Assembly (NCBI RefSeq): GCF_000243095.1
Contig: NZ_AHJE01000101.1
Coordinates: 1 to 57,164, forward strand
Direction: 5' to 3'
From: Cupriavidus basilensis OR16
GTDB taxonomy: Bacteria; Pseudomonadota; Gammaproteobacteria; Burkholderiales; Burkholderiaceae
Length of the DNA: 57,164 nucleotides
In this document: positions 23,595 to 31,823 of the stretch, piece after piece
Position numbering within the stretch: position 1 is the first letter of the stretch
How the letters are laid out: every line of letters begins with the position of its first letter
Made by a program: the position numbers and the translations under genes
Notes under the pieces: generated by a model
Databases searched by the model: none
Told to the model about the DNA's origin: nothing
What the model saw: only the letters and a program-made list of their open reading frames with translations

Positions 23595-24686
23595 ATGAGC
23601 CTCAAATGCGGCATCGTCGGCCTGCCCAACGTCGGCAAGTCCACGCTGTTCAACGCCCTGACCAAGGCCGGCATCGCCGCCGAGAACTATCCGTTCTGCA
23701 CCATCGAGCCCAATGTGGGTGTGGTGGAAGTGCCGGATACGAGGCTCGCCAAGCTGGCTGAGGTCGTCAAGCCCGAGCGCATCCTGCCGGCCGTGGTCGA
23801 ATTCGTCGACATCGCCGGCCTGGTGGCGGGCGCGTCCAAGGGTGAAGGCCTGGGCAACCAGTTCCTGGCCAACATCCGCGAAACCGACGCCATCACCCAC
23901 GTGGTGCGCTGCTTCGAGGACGACAACGTGATCCACGTCGCCGGCAAGGTCGATCCGCTGTCCGACATCGAGGTGATCAACACCGAACTGGCGCTGGCCG
24001 ACCTCTCCACCGTCGAGAAGGCCCACGCCCGCTACATCAAGCCCGCGCGCGCCGGCGACAAGGAAGCGCTGCGCCTGGTGGCCGTGCTGGACAAGGCCCA
24101 GGCCGTGCTCAACGAAGCCAAGGCCGTGCGCACGCTCGACCTGTCCGACGAAGAATGGGCCGCCATCAAGCCGCTCTGCCTGATCACCGCCAAGCCCACC
24201 ATGTACGTGGCCAACGTGCGTGAAGACGGCTTCGAGAACAACCCCCACCTGGACGCCGTGCGCGCCCACGCCGCCAAGACCAAGTCGCCGGTCGTGGCCG
24301 TCTGCGCCGCCATCGAAGCCGAAATCGCCGACCTCGACGACGAAGACAAGGCCGTGTTCCTGGCCGACCTCGGCATGGAAGAACCCGGCCTGGACCGCGT
24401 GATCCGTGCCGGCTTCACCCTGCTCGGCCTGCAGACCTACTTCACCGCCGGCGTGAAGGAAGTCCGCGCCTGGACCATCCACGTGGGCGACACCGCCCCG
24501 CAAGCGGCCGGCGTGATCCACACCGACTTCGAACGCGGCTTCATCCGCGCCCAGACCATCGCCTATGAGGATTTCATCACCTACAAGGGTGAGCAAGGCG
24601 CGAAGGAAGCCGGGAAGATGCGCGCGGAAGGCAAGGAATATGTGGTGAAGGATGGCGACGTGATGAACTTCTTGTTCAACGTCTAA
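23595..24686 (+). CDS. ychF: Redox-regulated ATPase YchF (Obg-like)
   Basis: This 363-residue P-loop protein of the Obg/OLA1 group has G1 GLPNVGKST at residues 9-17, the NYPFCTIEPNVG switch, G3 DIAGLV, a helical coiled-coil insert (about 130-200) and the C-terminal TGS domain (AWTIHVGDTAPQAAGVIHTD to VKDGDVMNFLFNV). YchF hydrolyses ATP in preference to GTP and associates with ribosomes. The length is canonical. A strong terminator follows. Confidence 0.97.
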   Translation: MSLKCGIVGLPNVGKSTLFNALTKAGIAAENYPFCTIEPNVGVVEVPDTRLAKLAEVVKPERILPAVVEFVDIAGLVAGASKGEGLGNQFLANIRETDAITHVVRCFEDDNVIHVAGKVDPLSDIEVINTELALADLSTVEKAHARYIKPARAGDKEALRLVAVLDKAQAVLNEAKAVRTLDLSDEEWAAIKPLCLITAKPTMYVANVREDGFENNPHLDAVRAHAAKTKSPVVAVCAAIEAEIADLDDEDKAVFLADLGMEEPGLDRVIRAGFTLLGLQTYFTAGVKEVRAWTIHVGDTAPQAAGVIHTDFERGFIRAQTIAYEDFITYKGEQGAKEAGKMRAEGKEYVVKDGDVMNFLFNV

Positions 24687-24736
24687 GCCGTACGCAGGGG
24701 TTCACGAGACCCCAGCCGACTTCACGATTGCCCCGG

Positions 24737-24770
24737 AGCCCGCTTCCCAGCGGGCTTTCTTGTTTCTTGA
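24737..24770 (+). terminator. Rho-independent terminator after ychF
   Basis: AGCCCGCT (24737-24744) pairs with AGCGGGCT (24749-24756) around a TCCC loop, followed by TTCTTGTTTCTT. It is a classic stem with T-rich tail 51 bases past the ychF stop. Confidence 0.9.
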
Positions 24771-24789
24771 GGCGTCAGCAGGATTCCCT

Positions 24790-25893
24790 TCAGAATTTAT
24801 GACGGATACCGACGACCGCGCCGAACTGATTGTCCGACCCGCTCACCGTGCCAAAGCCGGTGCTTTGGATCGCGCCGGTACCGCCTGAGGTCAGGCCCAG
24901 GTTCGAACCATCCTTGTTCTTGGTGTAACCAAGGTTCACGTAGGCATCGGTACGCTTGGATAGGGTGTAGTCAACCGATGCCACGAAACTCCACGGATCG
25001 GCCTTGGTACCGCGAAAATCTTGATAGTAGGCAGCGCCGGTCAGCGATAGCGCAGGCAGTACCTGATAGCCAACGCCCAGCCAGTACAGGTTCGAGACAT
25101 TGTTAGCCCCGAGGTTGCCCGGCAGCGTGGCACCGTCGAGCGCCATGGCCCAACGATAGCCAGCATACATCTTGGCCGGGCCGAAGACGTAGGAACCGGC
25201 CACGGTGGCGCGACGGATCTTGGCGCCAGTCAGGGCACCGGTCGAGGCCAGGCCGAGGTTGGTTTCATCGTATGTCGCCCCGGCGGCTAACGGACCGACG
25301 GCATAGGTCAGGCCAGCGCTGAGCTCCTGGCCAATCTTGGGGCTACCCGGGACTTCACCAAAAGAGCCACCACCGGTGTTTGCGCCGAAGCTATACAGGG
25401 CCCTGGCGGTCAGGCCGCCGAAGGTGCCGGCGTACTTGACCGAGTTGTCGGCACGGCTGGTAAACCCCGCATCCTGGCCGATGATCGAGTAGTTCGTGGC
25501 AATGGCCATTGGGTCGAACTGCAGACCGAAATCATAGAGCGGGGTCTGTTGGCGGCCCAGGGTCACTGCGCCGTACTGGTTCTGCAGGCCGACGTAAGCG
25601 TTACGACCGAACAGACGGCCACCTTGGGCCGAGGTGCCCGTGTCGAGGTTGAAACCGCTTTCCAGCACGAAGACGCCCTTCAGCCCCCCGCCCAGATCTT
25701 CCACGCCACGCAGGCCCCAACGGCTGCCGGACAGGTTGCCCGAAGTCAGGCGGGTCACGCTGTGGCCGCCACCGGGCTGGTTATTCTGATACTCGATGCC
25801 CGCGTCGAGGAGCCCGTACAGCGTCACGGTCGACTGCGCGTACGCGCCGCCAGCGGCCAATGCAGCGACGGCAGCAATCCATTTCATCCTCAT
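24790..25893 (-). CDS. General porin (betaproteobacterial OmpC-like)
   Basis: This 367-residue outer-membrane porin has a signal peptide (MRMKWIAAVAALAAGGAYAQ, cut after AYA), then QSTVTLYGLLDAGIEYQNN, the usual first strand of these porins. Alternating beta strands follow, with the constriction-loop region RQQTPLYDFGLQFDPMAI. It ends in Phe (GIRHKF), the outer-membrane insertion signal. It should form a trimeric diffusion channel for small solutes. The start at 25893 gives the proper signal sequence. It is transcribed alone from a 422-base upstream region. Confidence 0.93.
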   Translation of the reverse strand: MRMKWIAAVAALAAGGAYAQSTVTLYGLLDAGIEYQNNQPGGGHSVTRLTSGNLSGSRWGLRGVEDLGGGLKGVFVLESGFNLDTGTSAQGGRLFGRNAYVGLQNQYGAVTLGRQQTPLYDFGLQFDPMAIATNYSIIGQDAGFTSRADNSVKYAGTFGGLTARALYSFGANTGGGSFGEVPGSPKIGQELSAGLTYAVGPLAAGATYDETNLGLASTGALTGAKIRRATVAGSYVFGPAKMYAGYRWAMALDGATLPGNLGANNVSNLYWLGVGYQVLPALSLTGAAYYQDFRGTKADPWSFVASVDYTLSKRTDAYVNLGYTKNKDGSNLGLTSGGTGAIQSTGFGTVSGSDNQFGAVVGIRHKF

Positions 25894-26315
25894 AACACTC
25901 TCCCTGTTAGCTGATGATTGGAAACGCTGGACTATCCCGATGGCTTGCCGACGCGATCCGTCCATGTCGATATTGCACTATGTACCAGCAACCAGTTAAC
26001 GATACTCACGAACAGTGGGTTAGCGAACCATCGAAAGCGCCTTGTTGTGATGCGGCAACAACGCGCGAACCCAGAGCAATCAAAATTGCTCCGCTTGGCG
26101 CACCGATCACTGGGATTTTTGGGTGGCCCTCGCCCGTGGCCTCCGAACCATGGAACGGCTTAGGCACTCGCGGGATTTTCGGGTCCTTCGGAGATGGCCA
26201 GGTCACAGGCCAGGGGCAGGCGAGGAAAAGTGATCGATAATAAACCTCACCGGCGTGGACGATCATCTGGCCACCGGCTTGTTCCAGACTCAGAAGAGTT
26301 GCACGGCTGGCCCAC
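25894..26315 (-). other. 422-base upstream region of the porin, no gene recognised
   Basis: This spacer is less GC-rich than its neighbours. It holds a perfect inverted repeat, GAGCAAT (26074-26080) with ATTGCTC (26085-26091) around CAAA, and two copies of GGGATTTT followed by GGGT about 60 bases apart (from 26112 and 26172). These could be regulator sites for the porin. Short frames in it resemble no known protein. Confidence 0.45.
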
Positions 26316-26816
26316 TCACAACGCCCCCAAATCCTCCCCCCGCAGCCCCACCAGCAGCGCCTGCCCATCCGGCCCCACGCGAAACTCTCCATAGCGCGCC
26401 TTCTCGAACCTTGCCCCCTGCCCTTCCTGGAAGAAGTACGCATCGGTAGATACCTGCGCCTGCGTGCGGCCCCAGCGCGACGGCACGGTCTGGAAGCGCA
26501 GCAGTTGTTCACCGCTGGCCAGGCCCTCGCCCGTGTACAGGCGGACCAGGGTGGCTTCACCGCGTGCGTCGCGGCGGATCACGGCCACTTGCTCGCGCGC
26601 GGGCTCGATGCCTTGCCGGCGATGCGCCTCGCGGATGGCGTCGGCGATGGCAAAGTTGAGAGCCATGTAGTCACCTTGCATGAGCGAGCGCGGATCGACT
26701 GGCGCCAGGCGCAGGTAGACGGTGTCACCGTGCGCCAGCAGCCGTTCCTTGCCGGTGATGGCGAAGGCGGCCAGCCCGAGCGTGAGCACCCATGCCAACA
26801 ATATCCAGCGTTTCAT
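26316..26816 (-). CDS. GDYXXLXY-type membrane-anchored protein
   Basis: This 166-residue protein has an N-terminal membrane anchor or signal (ILLAWVLTLGLAAFAITGKE), then VYLRLAPVDPRSLMQGDYMALNFAIAD. The GDYMALNF element matches the motif that names the GDYXXLXY family. The remainder is a small periplasmic beta domain (QVAVIRRDARGEATLVRLY, YFFQEGQG). Its ATG overlaps the stop of the DUF4401 gene (26813-26816), so it is the last gene of a coupled three-gene operon. The function is unknown; the set recurs together in proteobacteria. Confidence 0.88.
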   Translation of the reverse strand: MKRWILLAWVLTLGLAAFAITGKERLLAHGDTVYLRLAPVDPRSLMQGDYMALNFAIADAIREAHRRQGIEPAREQVAVIRRDARGEATLVRLYTGEGLASGEQLLRFQTVPSRWGRTQAQVSTDAYFFQEGQGARFEKARYGEFRVGPDGQALLVGLRGEDLGAL

Positions 26817-27933
26817 GTTTGCCTCCTTGCGCTATCGCGCTGCAGCGCCAGGCGCAGCAGGAGCACGGCGATGCCGGCGCCGGCGAGCGTGGCGGACTTG
26901 ATCAGCAGCGTCCAGTGCAGCGCGCTGTAGTACCAGATGAAGCCGCAGCCGAGCGCGGCGACGGCCAGGCCCAGCCAGGGCAGCGAGCCGCGGCGCAGGG
27001 CCAGGCCGAGCGCGAGGGCGGCGGCGACTACCGCTGGCGCACCGGCGAGCAGGCCGCTGAACAGCGCCGCGCCGACCAGCGCGGTGCCCCGCACCGCCGG
27101 GCTTAACTGCAGCCGGCCTGCTTCGGCAAGGACAAACGTGGCGAGCACTGCGCCGAACAACGCGCCGGCCATCCAGTAGTTGCCGGCGTGGCGGCCGGTG
27201 TCGGCATCGAACAGCAGTGCCTGGGGCTGGCTGAGGCCGGTCACCACCAGGGCCGCGCCCAGTGCGAACAGCAGCGTGGCATCCGCCGCCGGCTCGATCC
27301 AGTTGTGCAGCCCAGCGGCGCAGAGCCGCCCCTCCGCAAGGACGAAACCGGTGAGCAGGGTCATGGCGAACGGTGCGAGCCAGCCGAGCGAAAAACTCAT
27401 GGCTTGCCAGACGTGGCGCAGGCCCGGCGTCATGGCCAGGTGGAGCGCCAGGGCCACGCCGGTCCATACGCCCAGCGCTGCCAGGAAGCGATGGAGCCGG
27501 TTGCCGACCAGCACATAGAGCACCGCCTCCAGCAGCGCGAGCGCGCCCCAGAAGGTGGCCGATTCGAGCAGGCGGCTGCCGCCGTAGGCCTGGCTCGCGC
27601 CGTACACGAGCAGGCCCTGGCCGCTGAGGCTGACGGCCAGCGCGAATTGCCCGAGCGCGGTGGCCCCGCGCGGCGCCGGTACAGCACCGCGGCCAGCGCG
27701 ATCATGGCGGCGCCGCAGAGCGCCATTGCCGTGGCGTTGTCGCGCGTGGCCACAAAGACGGAGCCGAGCAGGAAGGCGAGGAAGAACACGGCGCCGAGCC
27801 AGCCCGCGAAGCCCATCAGCAGCCTCACAGCCCATGGCGTGCGCGCTTGCGCTTGCTGCGGCTGCCCTTGCACGAGGCCGCGCGCGGCCAGGTCCTGCCA
27901 TAACCTTTGTACTGCAAGACGGTCGCTGGTCAT
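26813..27933 (-). pseudogene. DUF4401 multi-span membrane protein, single-base frameshift
   Basis: From ATG 27933 the frame reads MTSDRLAVQRLWQDLAARGL and the first membrane spans (LLMGFAGWLGAVFFLAFLLG), then breaks in a CCCC run at 27664-27667. The rest (ALGQFALAVSLSGQGLLVYG through LALGLALRRGSLPWLGLAV) continues in another frame to 26813. Adding one G/C pair restores about 373 residues with roughly ten membrane spans. The ATG overlaps the DUF2157 stop, and the stop overlaps the next ATG. A homopolymer sequencing error is as likely as a real mutation. Confidence 0.82.
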
Positions 27934-28985
27934 GCCGGCTCTCCGGTGGGCGTGCCGCTTTGGGCTTGCCCGTGGTGTCGATAGGCGCGCAGCAGCCAGG
28001 CCGCCGCCGCCGCGGACAGGCCAACGGTCAGCAGCCCGAGGATCAGGAAGGCGCCGAACGTGTCCCGGTTGCCCTCCAGCAGCAGCCGGGCAACCCCGGT
28101 CACCAGCAACACGATGACCGAGAAGCTGGCCAGGCTGAGCGCCACCACATCGAACGCCCGCAGCCGGAACCAGGCCAGCAGCCCGCCCAGCGCGAGCATG
28201 GCCACGCCGAACATGGCAGCGTCGAAGCGGTTGTGCAGGATGCTGGCAAGGCCGAGCCAGCCGGCGTAGGCGCACGCCAGCGTGGCGAGGATGCGCGCGC
28301 CGGCCAGCCCGCGAAAGCCGTAGGCCGGCGCCACTGCGCGCAGCGCGAACCACAGCGCCAGTTGCACCAGCGTGGCCACCAGCAACGAGAGCGTGGTGGC
28401 CCATTCGCCTGCGGCGCCAAACAGCAGGTCGAACATACCGCCCACGCCAAGACGCACGCTGAAATACCGCAGCAGCGCCACATTGGCCAGCACGATCACC
28501 ACCCACCAGTGCGGCGCCGCGCGCGCGGCCAGCGCCCACGGGATCGCCAGCAGCGCCCACAGGGCGAATAGCTGCCACGCGTCGGCGCCAGTCTGGTACA
28601 CCTGCCCGATCACGGCCAGCAGCACGCCGGCCACCACCTGGGCGCCGCAGAGCGCCGCCAGCCCCGCCATATCAGCCGGCGCGCGCAGCCAGGCGAAACC
28701 CGCCAGCAGCGTCAGCGCGCCGGCCAGCAGGCCAAACTTGGCGAACTTGTGCAGATCCTGCCAGTTGAAGGCGAAGAACACGATCACGCCGGCGCACAGC
28801 AACGCCGCGCCCAGCATCAACAAGGTGCGATCGAGCCAGGTCCGCCACTGCGCCGCGTCGGGTTCGGTCCCCGGCCAGCCGGCGGCCACGCCGCCGGCGC
28901 CGAGCACGCCCTGCTCACGCCAGTCCGCCAGCGCCTGGCGCGCTGCCCGCCGGTCTTGAAAGCCCTGCGTTGTGGTTGCCTGCAT
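27930..28985 (-). CDS. DUF2157 multi-span membrane protein
   Basis: This 351-residue inner-membrane protein has a short cytoplasmic N-terminus (MQATTTQGFQDRRAARQALA DWREQG region), then about ten hydrophobic helices. The conserved early element VIVFFAFNWQDLHKFAKFGL, with its FNW motif at the end of the first membrane pair, is typical of DUF2157. I set the start at 28985; upstream codons are low-complexity. It heads the operon DUF2157-DUF4401-GDYXXLXY, with ATGA overlaps at both joins, which implies the three products work together. No biochemical role is established. Confidence 0.88.
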   Translation of the reverse strand: MQATTTQGFQDRRAARQALADWREQGVLGAGGVAAGWPGTEPDAAQWRTWLDRTLLMLGAALLCAGVIVFFAFNWQDLHKFAKFGLLAGALTLLAGFAWLRAPADMAGLAALCGAQVVAGVLLAVIGQVYQTGADAWQLFALWALLAIPWALAARAAPHWWVVIVLANVALLRYFSVRLGVGGMFDLLFGAAGEWATTLSLLVATLVQLALWFALRAVAPAYGFRGLAGARILATLACAYAGWLGLASILHNRFDAAMFGVAMLALGGLLAWFRLRAFDVVALSLASFSVIVLLVTGVARLLLEGNRDTFGAFLILGLLTVGLSAAAAAWLLRAYRHHGQAQSGTPTGEPA

Positions 28986-29143
28986 CTTTGCCCCATGTGA
29001 TGGATACGCCAGCGCACTGTAGCAAAGGTGCCGCCATCTGCGCAGCTTTCCTTGCGTGCGCGAACGGCATGCGCGAGCGCTGCTTTGCCGCCTTGTCCCG
29101 GCCCGGTATGCTGTGCGTTTCTCCAATCCAGCCACGCCTTGCC

Positions 29144-29911
29144 ATGACCCTCGGTATCCTCGCCGCCATCCACGATGAAGTCGATGGCCTGATCGCCGCC
29201 ATGCGCCACGATGATGCTCGCGCCACCGTGCAGCGCATCGGCATGCGCGACTATCACGTCGGCCATCTCTACGGCCAGCGCTGCGTGCTGGTGCTCGCGC
29301 GCATGGGCAAGGTGGCGGCGGCGGCCACCACGGTCACCCTGGTGCGCGAGTTCGGTGTGGATGACATTGTCTTCACCGGCCTGGCCGGCGGCATCGGGGC
29401 CGAGACGCGGGTCGGGGACGTGGTGGTGGCGGACCGCACGCTGCAGCATGACCTGGACGCGCGGCCGTTTTTTGCCCGGCATGAGGTGCCGCTGCTGGAG
29501 CGCGCCGAATTCCCCACTGATCCGACGCTTACCGCCGCACTGCGCGAGGCCGTGGCAGGCTACCTGCGGGATGACCTGCCGAGCTCCGTGCCGGCCGGCG
29601 TGCTGGCGCGCTTCGGGGTCAGCGCGCCCAGGCTGCATGTGGGAATGATCGCCAGCGGCGACCAGTTCATCGGCTCGCCCGGCGCCGCGGCCGAATTGCG
29701 CGAGCGCTTGCCCGGCGTGCTGGCGGTGGAAATGGAAGGCGCCGCAGTGGCGCAGGTTTGCCATGAATATGGCGTGCGGCATGCGGTGATGCGCACGCTA
29801 TCGGATCGGGCCGACGATACCGCGCACGTGGATTTTGCGGCGTTCCTGACCGACGTGGCCAGCCATTATTCGAGTGGGGTTTTGAGGCGGTTTCTGGAGC
29901 AGCGCGGGTAA
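29144..29911 (+). CDS. mtnN: 5'-methylthioadenosine/S-adenosylhomocysteine nucleosidase
   Basis: This 255-residue nucleosidase cleaves adenine from methylthioadenosine and S-adenosylhomocysteine. It shows the fold's motifs: LGILAAIHDEVDGL at the start, VFTGLAGGIGAETRVGDVVVA, SGDQFIGS and AVEMEGAAVAQVCHEYGV with the ribose-binding Met-Glu, then the adenine-site Asp region RTLSDRADD. I chose ATG 29144 because the protein then begins with the first strand. The gene is divergent from the DUF2157 operon. Its stop codon lies in a 14-base tandem duplication. Confidence 0.92.
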   Translation: MTLGILAAIHDEVDGLIAAMRHDDARATVQRIGMRDYHVGHLYGQRCVLVLARMGKVAAAATTVTLVREFGVDDIVFTGLAGGIGAETRVGDVVVADRTLQHDLDARPFFARHEVPLLERAEFPTDPTLTAALREAVAGYLRDDLPSSVPAGVLARFGVSAPRLHVGMIASGDQFIGSPGAAAELRERLPGVLAVEMEGAAVAQVCHEYGVRHAVMRTLSDRADDTAHVDFAAFLTDVASHYSSGVLRRFLEQRG

Positions 29912-29929
29912 CCTGGCGCGGGTAACCTG
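29902..29929 (+). repeat. 14-base tandem duplication across the mtnN stop
   Basis: GCGCGGGTAACCTG occurs at 29902-29915 and 29916-29929, identical and adjacent. The mtnN stop TAA (29909-29911) is in the first unit, so the duplication does not alter the protein. Confidence 0.9.
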
Positions 29930-29931
29930 GC

Positions 29932-30139
29932 TTAAGCCTGGTTCTGCGTTAATTCGAGGTTGAGAGGCATCCGCCATCTGCCCGTCGGCAAACCAGTGCA
30001 GCCCACGGCCGCCGTAGAACGCGGCCAGCGCGCCCAGCGCGCCGAACACCACCGCGGCCAGCAGGCTGACGCGGCCCACGGGGTGCAGCCACCGCGCGGC
30101 CAGCCCAACCAGCACCCCCACCACCAGCGTACCCAACAT
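29932..30139 (-). pseudogene. Truncated small membrane protein, YeaQ/GlsB (transglycosylase-associated) type
   Basis: From ATG 30139, with GGGAGA about 7 bases upstream, the protein reads MLGTLVVGVLVGLAARWLHP and VSLLAAVVFGALGALAAFYG, the first two of the three membrane helices expected. After WFADGQMAD the third helix is missing, and the frame runs on through unrelated DNA antisense to mtnN. A neighbouring frame ends LNLELTQNQA at TAA 29932, which may be the old C-terminus after a deletion. Family members are about 80-90 residues and are linked to stress responses. The assignment is moderate, resting on two helices. Confidence 0.5.
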
Positions 30140-30258
30140 CACTTTCTCCCAAATTCATGAATATGGCGCGCTGCCCCGGGGAGGCCCGCCGGGCGCCGCG
30201 CGCGGCCGTAACAATACGGTAAACCCGACCGCGCTCGGGCAAGATCCGCGCCGGGCGC

Positions 30259-30264
30259 TATAAT
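30259..30264 (+). promoter_or_regulatory. Candidate -10 element for hemA
   Basis: A perfect TATAAT lies 118 bases before the hemA start in otherwise GC-rich DNA. No good -35 is present at the usual distance, so activation by a regulator or an alternative sigma factor remains possible. Confidence 0.5.
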
Positions 30265-30381
30265 GTAGCCCGGTTCGGCGGCGCTTTGCGCCGGAATCCG
30301 CGCTTGAATTCATGCCCGGATTGCACCTGACTCCCGCGCTGCTGCCTGCAAGGCCGCTGCCCGGAGCCCGGCCAGAGAGAC

Positions 30382-31698
30382 ATGCTCCCCACCATGCAAC
30401 TGCTCGCGATCGGTATCAATCACACCACGGCACCCGTCTCGCTGCGCGAGCGAGTGGCGTTTCCGCTTGAGCAGATCAAACCCGCCCTGGGCGCCTTGCG
30501 CACCCACTTGGCGGGCAAGAACGGCACCGAAGCCGCCATCCTTTCCACTTGCAACCGCACCGAGATCTACTGCGCCACCGATGTGCTGTTGTCGGGTTCG
30601 GAAGGCTTCGAGCACACGCTGCGCTGGCTGGCGCAGCACCATAACGTGCCCGCCGGCGAGCTCGCTCCCCACCTGTATTCGTTGCCGCAGTCCGAAGCCG
30701 TGCGCCATGCGTTCCGCGTGGCCAGCGGGCTGGATTCGATGGTGCTGGGCGAAACCCAGATCCTGGGCCAGTTGAAGGATGCGGTGCGCACCGCCGGTGA
30801 AGCCGGCGCGCTTGGCACCTACCTGAACCAATTGTTCCAGCGCACGTTCGCGGTGGCCAAGGAAGTCCGCGGCCAGACCGAGATCGGCGCGCATTCGGTA
30901 TCCATGGCCGCCGCCGCAGTGCGCCTGGCCCAGCGGATTTTTGAAAGCGTCACGACCCAGCGCGTGCTGTTCATCGGCGCGGGCGAGATGATCGAGCTGT
31001 GCGCCACGCACTTCGCGGCGCAAACGCCGCGCCAGATCGTGGTGGCCAACCGCACCGTGGAACGCGGCGAACGGCTGGCCGAGCAGCTGGCCGGCCAGGG
31101 CCTGACCACCGAGGCCATCCGCCTGTCGGACCTGGGCGCGCGGCTGCATGAGTTCGACATCGTGGTGTCGTGCACCGCCAGCTCCCTGCCCATCATCGGG
31201 CTGGGCGCGGTGGAGCGTGCCGTCAAGCTGCGCCGCCACCGCCCCATCATGATGGTGGACCTGGCCGTGCCGCGCGACGTGGAGCCCGAAGTCGCCCGCC
31301 TGGATGACGTCTTCCTGTACACCGTGGACGACCTCGGCGCCATCGTGCGCGAGGGCAATGCCATGCGCCAGGCCGCCGTGGCCCAGGCGGAAGCCATTAT
31401 CGAAAGCCGCGTGCAGAATTTCATGCACTGGCTGGAAACCCGCAGCGTGGTGCCGGTCATCCGCGAACTGCAGGTGCAGGGCGAGGCCATGCGCCAGGCC
31501 GAGCTGGAGCGCGCGCGCCGCATGCTGGCGCGCGGCGACGACCCGCAAGCCGTGCTCGAAGCCCTGTCCGGCGCGCTCACCCGCAAATTCCTGCACGGCC
31601 CGACCCACGCCCTGAACCACACCCAGGGCGACGACCGCGAGACCTTGCTGCGCCTGGTGCCGGGCCTGTTCCGCCACAGCAGCCACTCCGAGCGCTAG
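30382..31698 (+). CDS. hemA: Glutamyl-tRNA reductase
   Basis: This 438-residue enzyme reduces Glu-tRNA to glutamate-1-semialdehyde, the first step of C5-pathway tetrapyrrole synthesis. The catalytic Cys is C57 in ILSTCNRTEIYC. The substrate-site block GLDSMVLGETQILGQLKDA, the NADPH motif VLFIGAGEMIELCATHF and a C-terminal helical dimerisation domain follow. The start may be ATG 30382, which has AGAGAGA upstream, or ATG 30394 (MQLLAIGINHTTAP), where most homologues begin. It heads the conserved series hemA-prfA-prmC-grxD-ubiX. Confidence 0.96.
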   Translation: MLPTMQLLAIGINHTTAPVSLRERVAFPLEQIKPALGALRTHLAGKNGTEAAILSTCNRTEIYCATDVLLSGSEGFEHTLRWLAQHHNVPAGELAPHLYSLPQSEAVRHAFRVASGLDSMVLGETQILGQLKDAVRTAGEAGALGTYLNQLFQRTFAVAKEVRGQTEIGAHSVSMAAAAVRLAQRIFESVTTQRVLFIGAGEMIELCATHFAAQTPRQIVVANRTVERGERLAEQLAGQGLTTEAIRLSDLGARLHEFDIVVSCTASSLPIIGLGAVERAVKLRRHRPIMMVDLAVPRDVEPEVARLDDVFLYTVDDLGAIVREGNAMRQAAVAQAEAIIESRVQNFMHWLETRSVVPVIRELQVQGEAMRQAELERARRMLARGDDPQAVLEALSGALTRKFLHGPTHALNHTQGDDRETLLRLVPGLFRHSSHSER

Positions 31699-31823
31699 CC
31701 GCGCTCACCTCGGCCGTGCGTGTCCTGCGCGCGGCCAGCCTTGCTGCCTGCGGCCATTGGCCCGCACGCATCCCAGCAGCTACATCCGTCTCCACCCGTT
31801 TCACCGCGCCCCATCGGATTTCC

